From assembly GCF_001522545.3 (NCBI RefSeq), contig NC_031797.1, positions 2,667,836 to 2,731,835 on the forward strand: a DNA stretch of 64,000 nucleotides, read 5' to 3'. Position 1 is the first letter of the stretch. Every line of letters starts with the position of its first letter. Shown piece after piece: positions 1-10,985 of the stretch. The translations under genes and the position numbers were made by a program. Source of the DNA: Parus major (lineage: Eukaryota > Chordata > Aves > Passeriformes > Paridae). A model generated the notes under the pieces. The model was given only the letters and a program-made list of their open reading frames with translations, searched no databases and had not been told where the DNA came from.

Positions 1-621
1 CACCTTTGTAGCTGAGATGCAGAATTGGCCAGGTGTTCTATAATTGTTTTGTGGTTAAAGCCAGCCAGGTCTTTCCCAACTCCTGCAGCTGAGGTCAGAC
101 TCCATATCCCAATTGTGGATCTGTATGGGCAGAAACAGACATTTCTTGGTGGTGAATGGCTTTCCTTGAGAAGAATTCTGCATCCCATCAGCATTCCCTT
201 GAACTTAAGATAAAAAGGCGAGACATGAGCACAGATGGGGTGCAGACACAGTTCCCACAGCTCTTGCAGGGCTCCTGTCTTCTGTAAATTACTGGGGTCT
301 ATCCTGGTACATTTGAAGGGCCTCAGTTAATTCAGAGGTGCCCTAATCCCATTGCTTTCTTGAAGAATGATATAAAATACTTCAGTATTAAAACTTATAG
401 TTCCACCCAAATTTTTGGACTTGCAGTGCTCCTTACCTTCAGCAAAGCAAATCATGGGAGGAGAATATCACTCAATGCATTTCACTTGCTCTGTGATTTT
501 AAAAAAACCTAAAGATTTGTAATCCTGTTCTGTTTTAATTCACATAACGATTCAAGTAATTAATTCCAATAATTAGGATTTGGGGTATGTTTTGGTTTTT
601 TCTGTTTGTTTTCCCAACTAG
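1..621 (+). other. SAFB: SAFB intron (3' part)
   Basis: No exon of the SAP or N-terminal region is recognisable here, and no repeat either. It ends in a long T-rich tract and the acceptor of the RRM exon. Confidence 0.75.
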
Positions 622-722
622 GTCGCAGTGCTAGCGGTTCTGGTAGAAACTTTTGGGTGAGTGGATTGGCTTCCACCACCAGAGCTACAGATCTGAAGAA
701 TCTGTTCAGCAAATATGGGAAG
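622..722 (+). CDS. SAFB: SAFB exon a: first half of the RRM
   Basis: AG acceptor at 620-621 and GTAAGG donor at 723. It opens with two bases of a split codon, then reads [16 protein letters not shown] and on to LFSKYGK. This carries beta1 (RNP2-like FWVSGL) and the first helix of the RRM. Confidence 0.95.
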
Positions 723-3700
723 GTAAGGGGTTATTTTTATTGATTTGTTTTTGTTTTGGTGTTTGGTTTGTTTGAAAGTGTGTTAATAAGACTTAACTAA
801 ACTCTCATCACTGAAAGATGAAAGTAGTCCAATTATTAAAAATATTGTGGGATATCAAGTAAAAATCACTGAAGTACACACTGAATGACTGGGGTTTTTT
901 TTATTCTGTTGCTCAGAATACATAAAAATAAATACAAAATTCCATTTGTGGTCCTTTATTTGAAATAATCAGTAACTGTTTACACACACTTGTGTGCTAC
1001 AGTATGTTATCTTCACCTGCTGTGACTCAGTCAACTGTGAATTTAATACTTATTAAAGATTTCCTTAGGACTAAGTGAAATATACAGTAAATGTTTGAGA
1101 CAGAATTACTGGGGAATATCTTAGGATTGCCTTAATAATTTAAATTTTAATTTATCAAGAGTTGGCAGTTCATTTGAAAAGCACTTATTTGAGTAGTTTG
1201 GGATGTGGGGAGGTCCTGCAGTTGCTGTTAAGGACAGAGAAAATGTCAAATCTCCCTGCCAGCTGGAAAATTGAAAGAGTTCAATAAAAGGCTGATATCA
1301 AAGCCATCAGAAGGATTTTTGTCAGACCTCTTTACAGATCACTACCAGCAGATTGTAGTAAAAGCAAATTGTATGTGCTGACAATCAGCCATTGGATGTT
1401 TTACTGATGAAAATACTCTGGAACTTAAATATGACTTTAGAAATTGGTACAAAAATGGATTAACTGTAGCACAGCTTTGAGTTTGAAAGTCATGGGACTG
1501 ATAAAACCTCCACTGATTTGCTTAAAATTCCATCTGGTAACCCAAAATGTTGATCATAGAGATGTGCCACAAAACTGTAAATGTAATTAAAAACTAAACA
1601 AGCTTCAACCTAGTATTTGTCTCTAGATAGATGTCATAGTACCATTTAGTCATGTAAATAAAATATTGTTATTTTCTTCATGGTATTAGCAGAGGCAGAG
1701 CTTCCTGGAAGTAGATGTACTTGTGCAATAAAGCAAATGCTCAGAAGTGGATTCTTTATTCAGCTGTATTTTAAAACATGACTCCTGAATTATGATTGAT
1801 TTCTGTATTATAAAGTGAGCTGTATTGAATATCTGAGCATATATAAACACCATTTGTGTGACTTTCTCAAGTTCTAGTTTTTGGGAGAGCTCCCTATTTA
1901 AAGATTGCAGACAACATTGTTGATCTGCCTCAGCAGTGACATACAAACATTTTTTGGAGGGAAGGTGGCACCGAGCATTAATGTGGAAATTTGCTTAAAA
2001 ACTTGTATTGGTTTTTACTGTTTTATACTAAAGCAAAGTGCTGTTGTTGATGTAAAGTTAGATGCCTTTAAAAAATGTTATTGTCACCCTGGGGTCTTTC
2101 TCTGGAAAACAATTCAATCTTTAGCTCCCACCTCTTGGTGTTCAGCTTTTGTAGCGTTCCACTGGTAACAGAAACAGAAACTGTTGGAGTGGTTGGCTCC
2201 AAGCAATGTTCCTTTTGTATTTGTTAATCTCTCAAAACCAGCACTTTCCTGCGTGGTAATGGCCAGGAATTAAAAAGAGCAGAAGTGGAGCTTGTAGTTC
2301 TTGCTGTTTAACCTTGGGGACTTGTCACATGGAGAGTAATTCCTGGTTTTTTTTGGGAAAGGTGGTGGGGGCCAAGGTGGTGACCAACGCTCGCAGTCCT
2401 GGCGCTCGCTGCTACGGCTTTGTCACCATGTCCACAGCCGAGGAGGCCACCAAGTGCATCACCCACCTGCACAAGACAGAGCTGCATGGCAAGATCATTT
2501 CTGTGGAAAAAGTGAGTACTGGGCCTCAGAGATACCGAGTTCCCACCAGATTGTGCAAATGATTGAGGCCACATTCTCAGCTGACGATGTGCAAAATAAA
2601 TTTCAGGCAAAAAATGAACCCGCTGGGAAGAAGACAAGTGAAAAAAAAGAGAGTGAAGCAAAGAGAGAAACAGTCAGTGAGAGGTACTGTGTTAAAAATT
2701 CTCCTACCAAAGGTGTTCTGCTGTTTTTCAGTCTGTGTTGATGTTAGGAAAAACTAAAGTTACAGTAAGAATTTCTTCAAAAAGAGGAGTATATGGATTT
2801 TTTCTGCTTTTACTACACAGTAGACTTCAACTGATGTCCAGTGCCTAAATTAAAATGTTTCTTATGCATGCTTTAAAGTAGGCACTGGAAAGTTACATTT
2901 TCAAGCACATCTTTTAATTTAGGCTTATTTGAGGTTTAGTAATGACTGTGAGGCTTTCATGTCTTAAATCTGTAGGAAAAGACCATGTGAGAATTTTGAT
3001 CTGTGTGTGTCACTGTTTCTTCATTACCTTGTGTCTCCTTGGAATAGGGTTTCCTCCAGGTCCCAGACAATTAAAGCAGTTGTCCAAGATCTGTTCCCAG
3101 GTCCTGTTCCTCTCGAGCACTGTGCTCTTCATCTCTAGCATTGCTGAAAGAGACACCAAGAGAGCGAATTAGACACTGAGAACTTCACCTTCTTGAGGCA
3201 TAATTTCTGTTAAATTTCTCAGCTATTTGCTGAGAATTTTTTGCAATTATTTCACCCAGATGCCTGACAAAAATGGTTTCTTGTCATGTTGTGTAAGAAA
3301 CTTTGTGGGCATTAAGCACATGGTGGTGTGAATTTTGACTTCATGCTTACAGTTGAGATCCTGAATCCTGGCCATGTTTTTAGACTACTGCACAGGATGG
3401 TCTGAATATCTTGTTTTATGGTGCAGGAAGTTGTGGAAGGAAATATTTGGAAGTCTAATTAAGATTGTCATCACATTGGAGTTTCACTTTGTTGCTGGCA
3501 TTTCCCTTGAATTTTCTTTTCTCTCAGTCTGTATTAGTCTAATCTGTATCAATATCTATCCACAGACCTGGTGGTGCTAAAAGAGATGAGAAATCTGACC
3601 AAAAAGATGATCCTAAAAAGACAGAAGATAAGGATGAAAAGGAAAAAAAAGATAAAGATGACCAGAAACCTGGTTCATCAGATCAGCCTAAAACTGTCAA

Positions 3701-6700
3701 ATCAGGTAATTTGCCTGTTGGTTTTTTATACAGATATGTTGATGTAGGAATAGTTAATTGTAGGTAGTTCTTTCCAAAGATATGTTTTGGGATTTTTTCA
3801 GATTCTTAGTTGGAAATCCAGAATGAATAAGGGGAAGGGGAGATGTCTGACATTGTGGCATCCTTGAAAGAAGTACCTGGATTAGGTGGAGTGAAATAAT
3901 TGATTTTGAAGAGAGGGTTAAATTTCAATTAAATTTTCACATTTTAGAGAGCAGAGCTTCTGGCGTAGCAATGAGTGATGTAGGTCATGTAGTTTGATTG
4001 TTTCTTTCCACTTCTGATTTATTTAGGAAGTAAAGGAACAGAAAGAACAGTGGTCATGGATAAATCCAAAGGAGAACCTGTTATTAGTGTGAAAACATCC
4101 ACTACATCAAAGGACAGAGTAAGTGATGCTTCTGCATGGGAAACATTTTCCTTAGAAACAGATCCTGAATCCTGCCAGGCTGTGTATAACCCACACTTGT
4201 ATTTCCAGTTTGTCCAATTACAGTTTCTATAACATGGCTTTAATTAGTAAAATATTTCTCATTTGGCTGATACATCACTCAAATCCTGCCAAACAAATGG
4301 GGCAAGGTGTTACTGTATTAATATATGGTGTCTGTAATGGTGAAAAAGAACAGCTTCTGGAAAAAAGCAGGGACCAAGCTTTGAGATATGACCTGTACAA
4401 ATGGAAACAGAGCTCAGAGTATTGTTTGTGATGGTTGTCCTTTAATTAAAGTTTCTCTTCTAAATGCAGAGTGTTAAGAGCCAGGACCGCAAATCAGAGA
4501 GCAGAGAGAGACAGGGGATTGTTCCCTTTGACAAAATCAAAGCACAGCGAAAAATGAGGGAGGCAGAGCAGCGCCGGTAAGAGCAACACTGCCATTGTTT
4601 GGGGTTCTTTCCCTAAAACAGATAGAATTTTCATTTTTAATAAAATAAAAAGAGAGTTTAGAGAGAGGAAAAAGGCCTTCAGGTTTTTTTCCCACACTTG
4701 TAACTTTGTTATTTTTTTATGTGTGTCTACTGAATTTAATTTAGGTATTTAATTATTTTTGGTGGGGTTTTTTCTTTGTTTTCATATGTTTAATAGGTTT
4801 AATAATGTTTAAAAGTGATAATTGCCATCCTTCAAATTCCTTGCTAGAACTGTGACCTGAATTTCATGTTCTCCACACTTTACAAAACTTGTATTTCTCA
4901 CCTAAAAGTAGTTGGATTGAACAGGAGGAAAATCCTTTTGTTATTTTTATTGAAGAGGAATAAGTTTCTCCCTCACTGTTAAATTCCTGAGCTTTAGTGG
5001 AGGCCTTATCCACCATACCATCTTGCCATTCTTCACAGAAATAAAATATTCTTCACAAACACATAATTCAGTATAAGAAATGAACTGTGTGCATTTGGAT
5101 TCACATTCTCCTGACCATATGGAAGTATTTGCCCCCGGGAATGGATTCTGTGGGATTTGATCAGTCTCTAAATAAATTTGTATGTACACTGAGTGTCTTC
5201 CCTCCACACATGTGTAATTTCAAGGGGATGATGCAAGTTTGCAGCCACCGTGGTTTTAATTTTTAACACTCTTTTAATTTCCTTTCTTTGTTGGATTATT
5301 GCCTGTGTAGTAACTTGTGTCTCTGTTCCAACAGCACCCGCGAGCGCCGGGAGCGGCAGCAGCACCTCCAGACCATCCGCGAGCGGGAAGAGAGGGAGAG
5401 GCTGGAGATCGCTCGGGAGAGGTTGGAGATAGAACGGCAGCGCCTGGAACGGGAACGGATGGAGAGGGAGAGGCTGGAAAGGGAACGGATGCACATCGAG
5501 CACGAGAGGAGGAGGGAGCAGGACCGGATCCAGCGCGAGAGGGAGGAGCTGCGGCGCCAGCACGAGCAGCTGCGCTACGAGCAGGAGCGGCGCTCTGCCA
5601 TGAGGAGACCCTATGACATAGATGGCAGGTAAAGCCACCAAATCCTGATGAAGCCAGTGGGAAATGGCACTGCCAGCTTCTGTCTTGTCTGCCCAGACTG
5701 GAAAAGGCCATGCAGTTGTTGGTTGAGTTGAGATGGTCACGTTTAATAGCCCAGGTTTCTGAAGCACCTTTTGAACTTAATTGCCTGTCTTTTGATTTGG
5801 AAGGAGGAACAATATCAAAAGGCATTACCTGGGCTGAAATGAGTCTGTTCTTCCTTTCAGGAGGGATGATCCGTACTGGCCAGAGGCAAAACGAATGGCC
5901 ATGAACGACAGGTACCACTCAGACTTCAGTCGCCAGGATCGCTTCCATGATTTCGACCACAGGGATCGTGGGCGTTACCAGGAGCATTCAATAGACAGGT
6001 TGGTGTCTTCCCTCCACTGCTGCCTGAAAACAAAAGACAAAAATATGTACTTAATGTCCCATTTTGTTGCCTTTACTGTGTGAGCTTAGTTTCCATTTTA
6101 CTTTTCAAGTGCTACCTAGTGGCTGTGGGCTTTTTCTTCCAAAACCATGAAAAGATTGTACTGTTCCATGGGTTCTGGCAGGCTTGGTCAGAATGTTTTT
6201 GCAATACTGTTTCACATATCCATAGGATTCTGAAAAACTTTTAAATAATGTTTTAGGCACCCAGAATTTTAACAAGAATATTTTGGTTTATACTTGAGGA
6301 CTAACTGGGTTTCCCAGGAATCCAAAATGTCACGTTTTCCATGTGTTCCAGCTGTTTATGCTTTTTGTGGATAATATGACACTATGTGGAGCAGGATTTT
6401 TCATCTGTGTTGTTAGATAGATGGATTTTTACAGACTGCTGTGTGTTTTACTATCACAGTCTGATTCTAATTGTCTGTTTCTAGGAGAGATGGATCCAGG
6501 ACAATTATGGGAGATCGGGATGGACAAGTGAGTTATTTTATAGAGCTACAGAAATATCTTTACATCTTAAAATCTGGTTTTCTATACTGTGTGTGTCAGA
6601 TTACATTTCAGTAGTTGAGAATTGTATCTACCAAAATAGGTTGGAATAATCAGATTGTCTCGTTTGCTTCAATAAGATGAAATTCAATTCAAAGACTTGT

Positions 6701-8654
6701 TTGTTATAAAAGTTAGATATAATTTTCTATAGTTAGAAATCAAAGGAAGTGAGTTGTGTCAAAATACAGTATTCCAAAAGATAGCATAGAAGAGGCAAAG
6801 GTACAAAGTACAAATTCAGCCTGTGAGGTTACATGGCAATAACAGCTGGACTGGAGAGATGTTTGTGTTTGAGGGCTGGGAGAAAGACCTTCAGGGCTCA
6901 TTCAAGCAGTGACAGATGAATTTTACGGAGTCATAGAATCCTCAGTGGCCTTAACTGTGAGGTTTGGAGGGACCTGGATAGGCTGGAGAGTTGGGCTGAT
7001 GGGAATATCCTGAAGTTCAAGAGCAGGAAATGCAAAGTCCCAGGCTGATCTTACTGAAGTGCATTAATAACTCATGGGAGGGAGGATGTGGATAAGGTGT
7101 AACCAGGTGCTCACTGACAAGACAAGAGTCAGTGAGCACAAACTGAAATACAATTCCATCTGAAGAGGATTCAAATCCTCTTTAAATGAGAACACTGGAA
7201 CAGGTTGCATGGAGAGCCTCTGAAGTCTCTAAGCTGGGAAAATCCTCAAAACCCAGTGTGAGACTCTGCTGGGAAAGCCTGGACCTGTCTGACCCCGAGA
7301 TGTCAGGAGGTCCCTTCCCCCCCAGATGATTGTGAGATGGAGTAGTTCCAGCTGAGCAGCTCCAAGCCATGAGCAGGTGTGTGCTGTGCAGCCCTGTAAG
7401 AGCTCTGTGCCTTCCAGCATTACCCAGACGAGCGCCACGGAGGCCCCGAGCGGCACTCGCGGGACTCACGGGAGAGCTGGGGCAGCTACGGCTCCGACAG
7501 GAGGATGAGTGAGAGCAGAGGGATCCCCCCACAGTCACGGTTAGTACTGAAAACACCTCTTCTTGTGCACCTAAGGACTGTTTCCATATGTCAGAAGTTT
7601 TTGGAAGATATTCTTCTTTGTTCCAGCTTTCACCAAAAGTATGTTGGATGGACTGCAAATGTTTTCATGCCTTGTGCATCAAAACATTCAATTACCTGAT
7701 TTTTTTAATAACTTCACATCTTAAAGTCATAATGTTTTCCATTAATTTTAACTAACATTCACATCAAAGCTTGCTATTTTCAGGATAATGGTTCTCCCCC
7801 AATATCTTATTTGTCATCTTAGTTGGTTTGAGCAGGAAGATTCTTCTGAGATTTTATTTAACAGATAGCAATATAAGAATCACATGAGCCTCGGTAAAGC
7901 ATTTGAGTAAGTTTGTGACTTAGATTCAAATTTAAAACTATTTAATGTGCTCTGGCTCATGTGAGAAGATGAGGATTTCATGTCTTTACAGGGATGGACG
8001 TGACTGGGGAGATCACAGTCGAAAGTTTGAAGGGCACCAAGATCGTTCCTGGCAGAGCAGCGTGGATGGAGGGATGATAGGACGGGATCATGAGAGATGG
8101 CAAGGTATGGTTCTTGCACAGCTCCTTAGTTGTGCTGTGTAAAGAAGAAAATACAGGCATTATCCTCGAAGTAAAGTTCTTGCTGTGGATATAAAGGAAG
8201 TATTTGAACATTTTTAGGTGGCGGTAGAGGCAGACCTGGCCACGTGATGCATCGTGGAGGCATGTCAGGGTAAGAACTTAAAAAGGAGCAAAGTGTTTGT
8301 TTTCCTGTTAAGGGACATTTCTTCTATTTAAATTGGTCAAAGAAACATTTAATGGGAGTCTCAGTTATCAAATTTGTTACTTAAAATGTCAAGGAATAAT
8401 AAAATATCCCCATGGTTTTTATGTAGTGCTTTTTATGGAAGAGTGAAAACAAAAAGAACACCCATTCTATCAACCTGACTATACCAGCATGAGAGAATAT
8501 TAAAATACCTGAATCCCTTTCCAGGCGTGGCAGTTTCATGCAGGGTGGCAATCAGAGTCAGATCATGCACGGAGGAGGAATGCAAGGAGAAGGATTTGCT
8601 GGCCAGGAAAGGGCAAACAGACCGAACGATCCTCGTTTCAACCGTCGCTACTGA
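622..8654 (+). CDS. SAFB: SAFB, scaffold attachment factor B (5' end outside window)
   Basis: Nuclear matrix and RNA-binding protein that couples chromatin scaffold regions to transcription and splicing. Thirteen exons are joined in phase: 622-722, 2362-2511, 2607-2683, 3566-3705, 4027-4118, 4470-4576, 5335-5628, 5861-5998, 6485-6527, 7418-7539, 7992-8104, 8218-8269 and 8525-8654. They give 518 residues and a TGA stop. In order they encode one RRM (visible residues 10-83, with RNP2-like FWVSGL and RNP1-like RCYGFVTM), a Lys/Asp/Glu-rich linker, a long Arg/Glu-rich helical region (about 223-315), and a Gly/Arg/Asp-rich tail ending FNRRY. The SAP domain and N-terminus lie left of the window. 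SAFB/SAFB2 is preferred over SLTM because the RRM reads [20 protein letters not shown] and because MICOS13 and HSD11B1L follow, as in human 19p13.3. SAFB versus SAFB2 cannot be separated by sequence alone; the single copy here is called SAFB by inference. Confidence 0.96.
723..2361 (+). other. SAFB: SAFB intron splitting the RRM
   Basis: AT-rich 1.6-kb intron between the two RRM exons. I see no coding homology and no recognisable repeat family in it. Confidence 0.75.
2362..2511 (+). CDS. SAFB: SAFB exon b: second half of the RRM
   Basis: Fifty whole codons, phase 0 at both ends, GTGAGT donor. It contains the RNP1-like RCYGFVTM and ends HGKIISVEK. Residues between the two RNP motifs are very close to the human SAFB/SAFB2 sequence as I recall it. 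Confidence 0.96.
2607..2683 (+). CDS. SAFB: SAFB exon c: charged linker after the RRM
   Basis: Acceptor TTTCAG, donor GTACTG. Reads [20 protein letters not shown], then ETVSE with a split Arg codon completed in the next exon. Lys/Glu-rich and probably disordered. Confidence 0.93.
2684..3565 (+). other. SAFB: SAFB intron between exons c and d
   Basis: About 0.9 kb without recognisable coding or repeat content. Confidence 0.7.
3566..3705 (+). CDS. SAFB: SAFB exon d: Lys/Asp-rich linker
   Basis: Acceptor CCACAG, donor GTAATT. Encodes [18 protein letters not shown] and continues in the same highly charged composition to QPKTVKS. Phases 1 and 1 match the neighbouring exons. Confidence 0.93.
4027..4118 (+). 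CDS. SAFB: SAFB exon e: conserved [18 protein letters not shown] segment
   Basis: Reads [20 protein letters not shown] and on through [11 protein letters not shown], a segment conserved in SAFB-family proteins. Acceptor ATTTAG, donor GTAAGT. Confidence 0.95.
4470..4576 (+). CDS. SAFB: SAFB exon f
   Basis: Encodes [20 protein letters not shown] and on to AEQRR. Acceptor ATGCAG, donor GTAAGA. Corresponds to the SKSQDRKS...REKR stretch of human SAFB. Confidence 0.94.
4577..5334 (+). other. SAFB: SAFB intron before the Arg/Glu-rich exon
   Basis: AT-rich, 758 bp, with no recognisable feature. Its composition changes abruptly at the GC-rich exon that follows. Confidence 0.7.
5335..5628 (+). CDS. 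SAFB: SAFB exon g: Arg/Glu-rich helical region
   Basis: At 294 bp, the largest SAFB exon in the window. It is dominated by Arg and Glu repeats such as [17 protein letters not shown], a charged single helix or coiled coil that mediates protein contacts in SAFB. It is much more GC-rich than the flanking introns. The repetitive codons also leave long antisense frames open, which are not genes. Confidence 0.96.
5861..5998 (+). CDS. SAFB: SAFB exon h
   Basis: Encodes [20 protein letters not shown] and on through [10 protein letters not shown], matching the conserved SAFB YWPEAKR...[13 protein letters not shown] block. Acceptor TTTCAG, donor GTTGGT. Confidence 0.96.
6485..6527 (+). CDS. SAFB: SAFB exon i: 43-bp small exon
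   Basis: Short exon encoding [14 protein letters not shown] between a CTAG acceptor and a GTGAGT donor. It corresponds to the EGSRSMMGEREGQ stretch of the human protein as I recall it. It is in phase, so it is not optional without a frame change (43 bp). Confidence 0.93.
6930..7345 (+). mobile_element. CR1 LINE 3' fragment in SAFB intron
   Basis: Diverged CR1 3' end in + orientation. Matches to the family as I know it include 'ggacctggataggctggaga' near 6,970, 'ctggaacaggttgcatggag' near 7,195 and a tail 'ggaggtcccttcc' near 7,305 followed by 'agatgattgtgag'. The first 45 bases (tcatagaatcctcagtgg) look like an inverted CR1 tail, so the block may be composite. Confidence 0.75.
7418..7539 (+). 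CDS. SAFB: SAFB exon j
   Basis: Encodes [20 protein letters not shown] and on to IPPQS. Acceptor CTTCCAG, donor GTTAGT. The acceptor lies only about 75 bp downstream of a CR1 3' end. Confidence 0.95.
7540..7991 (+). other. SAFB: SAFB intron between exons j and k
   Basis: 452 bp, AT-rich, nothing recognisable beyond splice signals. Confidence 0.7.
7992..8104 (+). CDS. SAFB: SAFB exon k
   Basis: Encodes [20 protein letters not shown] and on to HERWQ, equivalent to human DWGDHGRREDDRSW. Acceptor TTACAG, donor GTATGG. Confidence 0.95.
8218..8269 (+). CDS. SAFB: SAFB exon l: Gly/Arg-rich
   Basis: Encodes [21 protein letters not shown]-type composition is typical of arginine methylation and RNA contact. 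Acceptor TTTTAG, donor GTAAGA. Confidence 0.93.
8525..8654 (+). CDS. SAFB: SAFB terminal coding exon
   Basis: Encodes [20 protein letters not shown] and on to the C-terminus PRFNRRY, then TGA at 8652-8654. The RRY ending is the conserved C-terminus of SAFB proteins. Confidence 0.97.
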
Positions 8655-8865
8655 TTGTGTTTGGTTTTTAATGCGAGGTGGCAAGTGAAACAAATCTGTT
8701 ACCCAGGGTTACCATTAATTGTAACTTATGGGCTACTGTAAGTGTAATTTTTTTTAAGCTGCTGCCATATTATGTCACTCAATCCAATGTGAACTCATTT
8801 GTTTTGTAAGGTGTTGTTCATATCCCATTTAAAATGTTTGTTAATGAAGCATTCCATTTTCCATA

Positions 8866-8871
8866 AATAAA
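8866..8871 (+). terminator. SAFB: SAFB poly(A) signal AATAAA
   Basis: Canonical AATAAA 212 bases after the stop codon, followed by a T/G-rich stretch (cttgggtttgtttc). This gives a 3' UTR of roughly 240 nt ending near 8,890. Confidence 0.85.
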
Positions 8872-8889
8872 CACCGGTTTACAGTTACT

Positions 8890-10790
8890 TGGGTTTGTTT
8901 CAGCGGTCCCTGTCAAACAGATTTCTTCAGCTATATGTTAAACCATAACTTTGTTTCAAAGATGAATTGTCAAAATGCCTTACAGGTGTCCCTTTGCACT
9001 CCCAGAAATAGTGAAATCCTGTTTTACCTCAGAGCTGTCAGTTACCAGCCATGGAACCATGTGCCAGTGTGACAGAACCTTAGTGAATCACAGCTGTCAA
9101 AGGACCTGCCACTGCAGAATTGCCACAGGAGCTTGTAGGGCATGTGGTGAAGAATTCTTTTCATCTGGTGTCATGTGCAATATAATGTGTGAGAAGGGAG
9201 TTACATTCTGTGATAGCAGCACAGCTGTAAGAGACAGCACAGAGGTGCTTGTGACCCTCTTTATTTAGCTTCTGATATATCAGGGTAGTCCAAAACTTCA
9301 CCAGTCTTACAGCCCAGAAATTTTACCTAGCAATCCATAATTTCCTTAGAAGCAGCCACTGGCTGTGCTTTGGTTTAATTTTGTGTTGAGGAACTGACAT
9401 GATCGAGACTGGTGCAAATGATCTGTTGTCATATCCAAGTTATAATTTGTTTTTGTGCAGACTTCTGACCTTAGGCTTTTATGATGCCAAGAGGAAAAAA
9501 AACGCTGTCACTTGGCATTTGTAGGGTCACTGGGTTTTTTTCATCTTTAGAGAAGGGTTTTTTTATGAGTTGCCTGAAGATACCTTTTCATTCATCAATG
9601 TAGAAGGCGTATTACAACGATGAAGCTTTGCAGAGCAATCATCAAAGGGCAAAGAAGTGGTACAGAAGATCCTGAAAATCATGGAGAACTCAAGTTCTGA
9701 GCATGCCAGAGGTGCAGTATTCTGTTTGTACATGGTGTGCTTTGCTCCAAGTGGTTACATTTGGTTTGTAAGAGTCAGAGAGAGTTCTCTAGATGAATGT
9801 CAGAATTTCATTAGTAGGAGGTTTGGCCTGGTGAGAAGTGGGGGCAGACCTTTGACCAAAGTTGTGCTGCTTCAAAAGCAGTGGACATGGAAGGTTAGAG
9901 AAGAAATGGGGCATTAATAGAGATTATCTGGGTTCTGGGGTGCAGTGAAGCATCTGACACCTGCAGGACACAACTCCAAGGTTTACTGAGCTTGAAGCTT
10001 CCATCTGGACCATCAAGTTTAAGAGCTGCTGCTGGACCCATCCTTCAGGAATTAACTTAAGCACTTTTTAAAGCCATTTGCATCTTAGCCAAATCCTCTG
10101 AAATCTCTGGGCAGTTGGCTTCATCATGTATCTATTTGTTTAAAAAGGAAACAAAACTGCAAATCCTTCTTCATCCTCATGTTTTAAATTTGCTTCCTGA
10201 CTTGAGTGAGGACTCATCCTACTTTCCCCTCCTGCTGTTCCCTGTTTTGGCAGCTGTGTTGTGGCTTGGTCTGTATTTATAACAGTCCTAGGCAAAAGTG
10301 TTAAAAACACAATTAATTTATAACTTTATTTTACAATAGTAAAATATGCCACTGGTGCTCCTTACATTTGCCTGGGCTGTGACTGAAAAAGTGAACTCAT
10401 GAAAGTTTTCATCCATGTTAAAATGAAAATATGCAGAGTCTGCCACCTGGGGCATAGTGCAAGCTAACAAAAGGTTTTATTCAGATAAACTTTGTCCAGT
10501 TACTCTCCCCTGTGCTTGTATAATCATCCTAGGCCATCTTTTACTGTTACCTTGGATTTTTGATTTTGTTTGAACTTTTGTTGGCTTGGTTTGAATTAGA
10601 TGGCATTCACCCTCAAGATTAATTCAGCTTCAGAATAATCTATTTAGTTTCCAAGCTTTAGAACAGAAGCTGTTCCTCAGCACATTGCCATCACTTCATC
10701 ACAACTGATCTGTGATTCCTGGAGCTTTGGGTCATTGCTAAGTCAAATCCATTATTCCACTCTGCAGGCTAAAACCAACCCAAAATACAA
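8890..10790. other. SAFB-MICOS13 intergenic interval
   Basis: About 1.9 kb between the SAFB poly(A) site and the predicted MICOS13 3' end; the two genes converge here. I see no coding exon, RNA gene or assignable repeat. A minus-strand AATAAA near 10,326-10,331 could be an alternative MICOS13 poly(A) signal. Confidence 0.65.
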
Positions 10791-10808
10791 ATGGGAGTTC
10801 CAAAGTCT

Positions 10809-10814
10809 TTTATT
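10809..10814 (-). terminator. MICOS13: MICOS13 poly(A) signal AATAAA
   Basis: AATAAA on the minus strand 74 bases past the stop codon, predicting a very short 3' UTR of about 90-100 nt. Confidence 0.75.
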
Positions 10815-10887
10815 GTAGCCCTTACATGGCCGAGCTGCCCTCCAGAGGGGTGGACTGAGAGAATCCTGAACCCTGGAGAACCCTGGT

Positions 10888-10985
10888 TCATTTCACAAGA
10901 TCCTTCACGTATTTCCAACCTTCCACTGTGTATTCACAGGCCCTGGTGGGAGCTACGGACAGGGCAGACATAGCTGAGTGCACTC
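10888..10985 (-). CDS. MICOS13: MICOS13 terminal coding exon
   Basis: Acceptor CCTTGCAG at 10986 upward; stop TGA at 10890-10888. Encodes VHSAMSALSVAPTRACEYTV then EGWKYVKDLVK, the conserved C-terminus of the family. Confidence 0.95.

Noticed and set aside
5168..5918. Antisense frames of 199 and 214 codons opposite SAFB exon g
   Set aside because: Mirror images of the Arg/Glu repeat codons (Arg/Ser and Leu/Pro-rich), running on into intron sequence; not genes.
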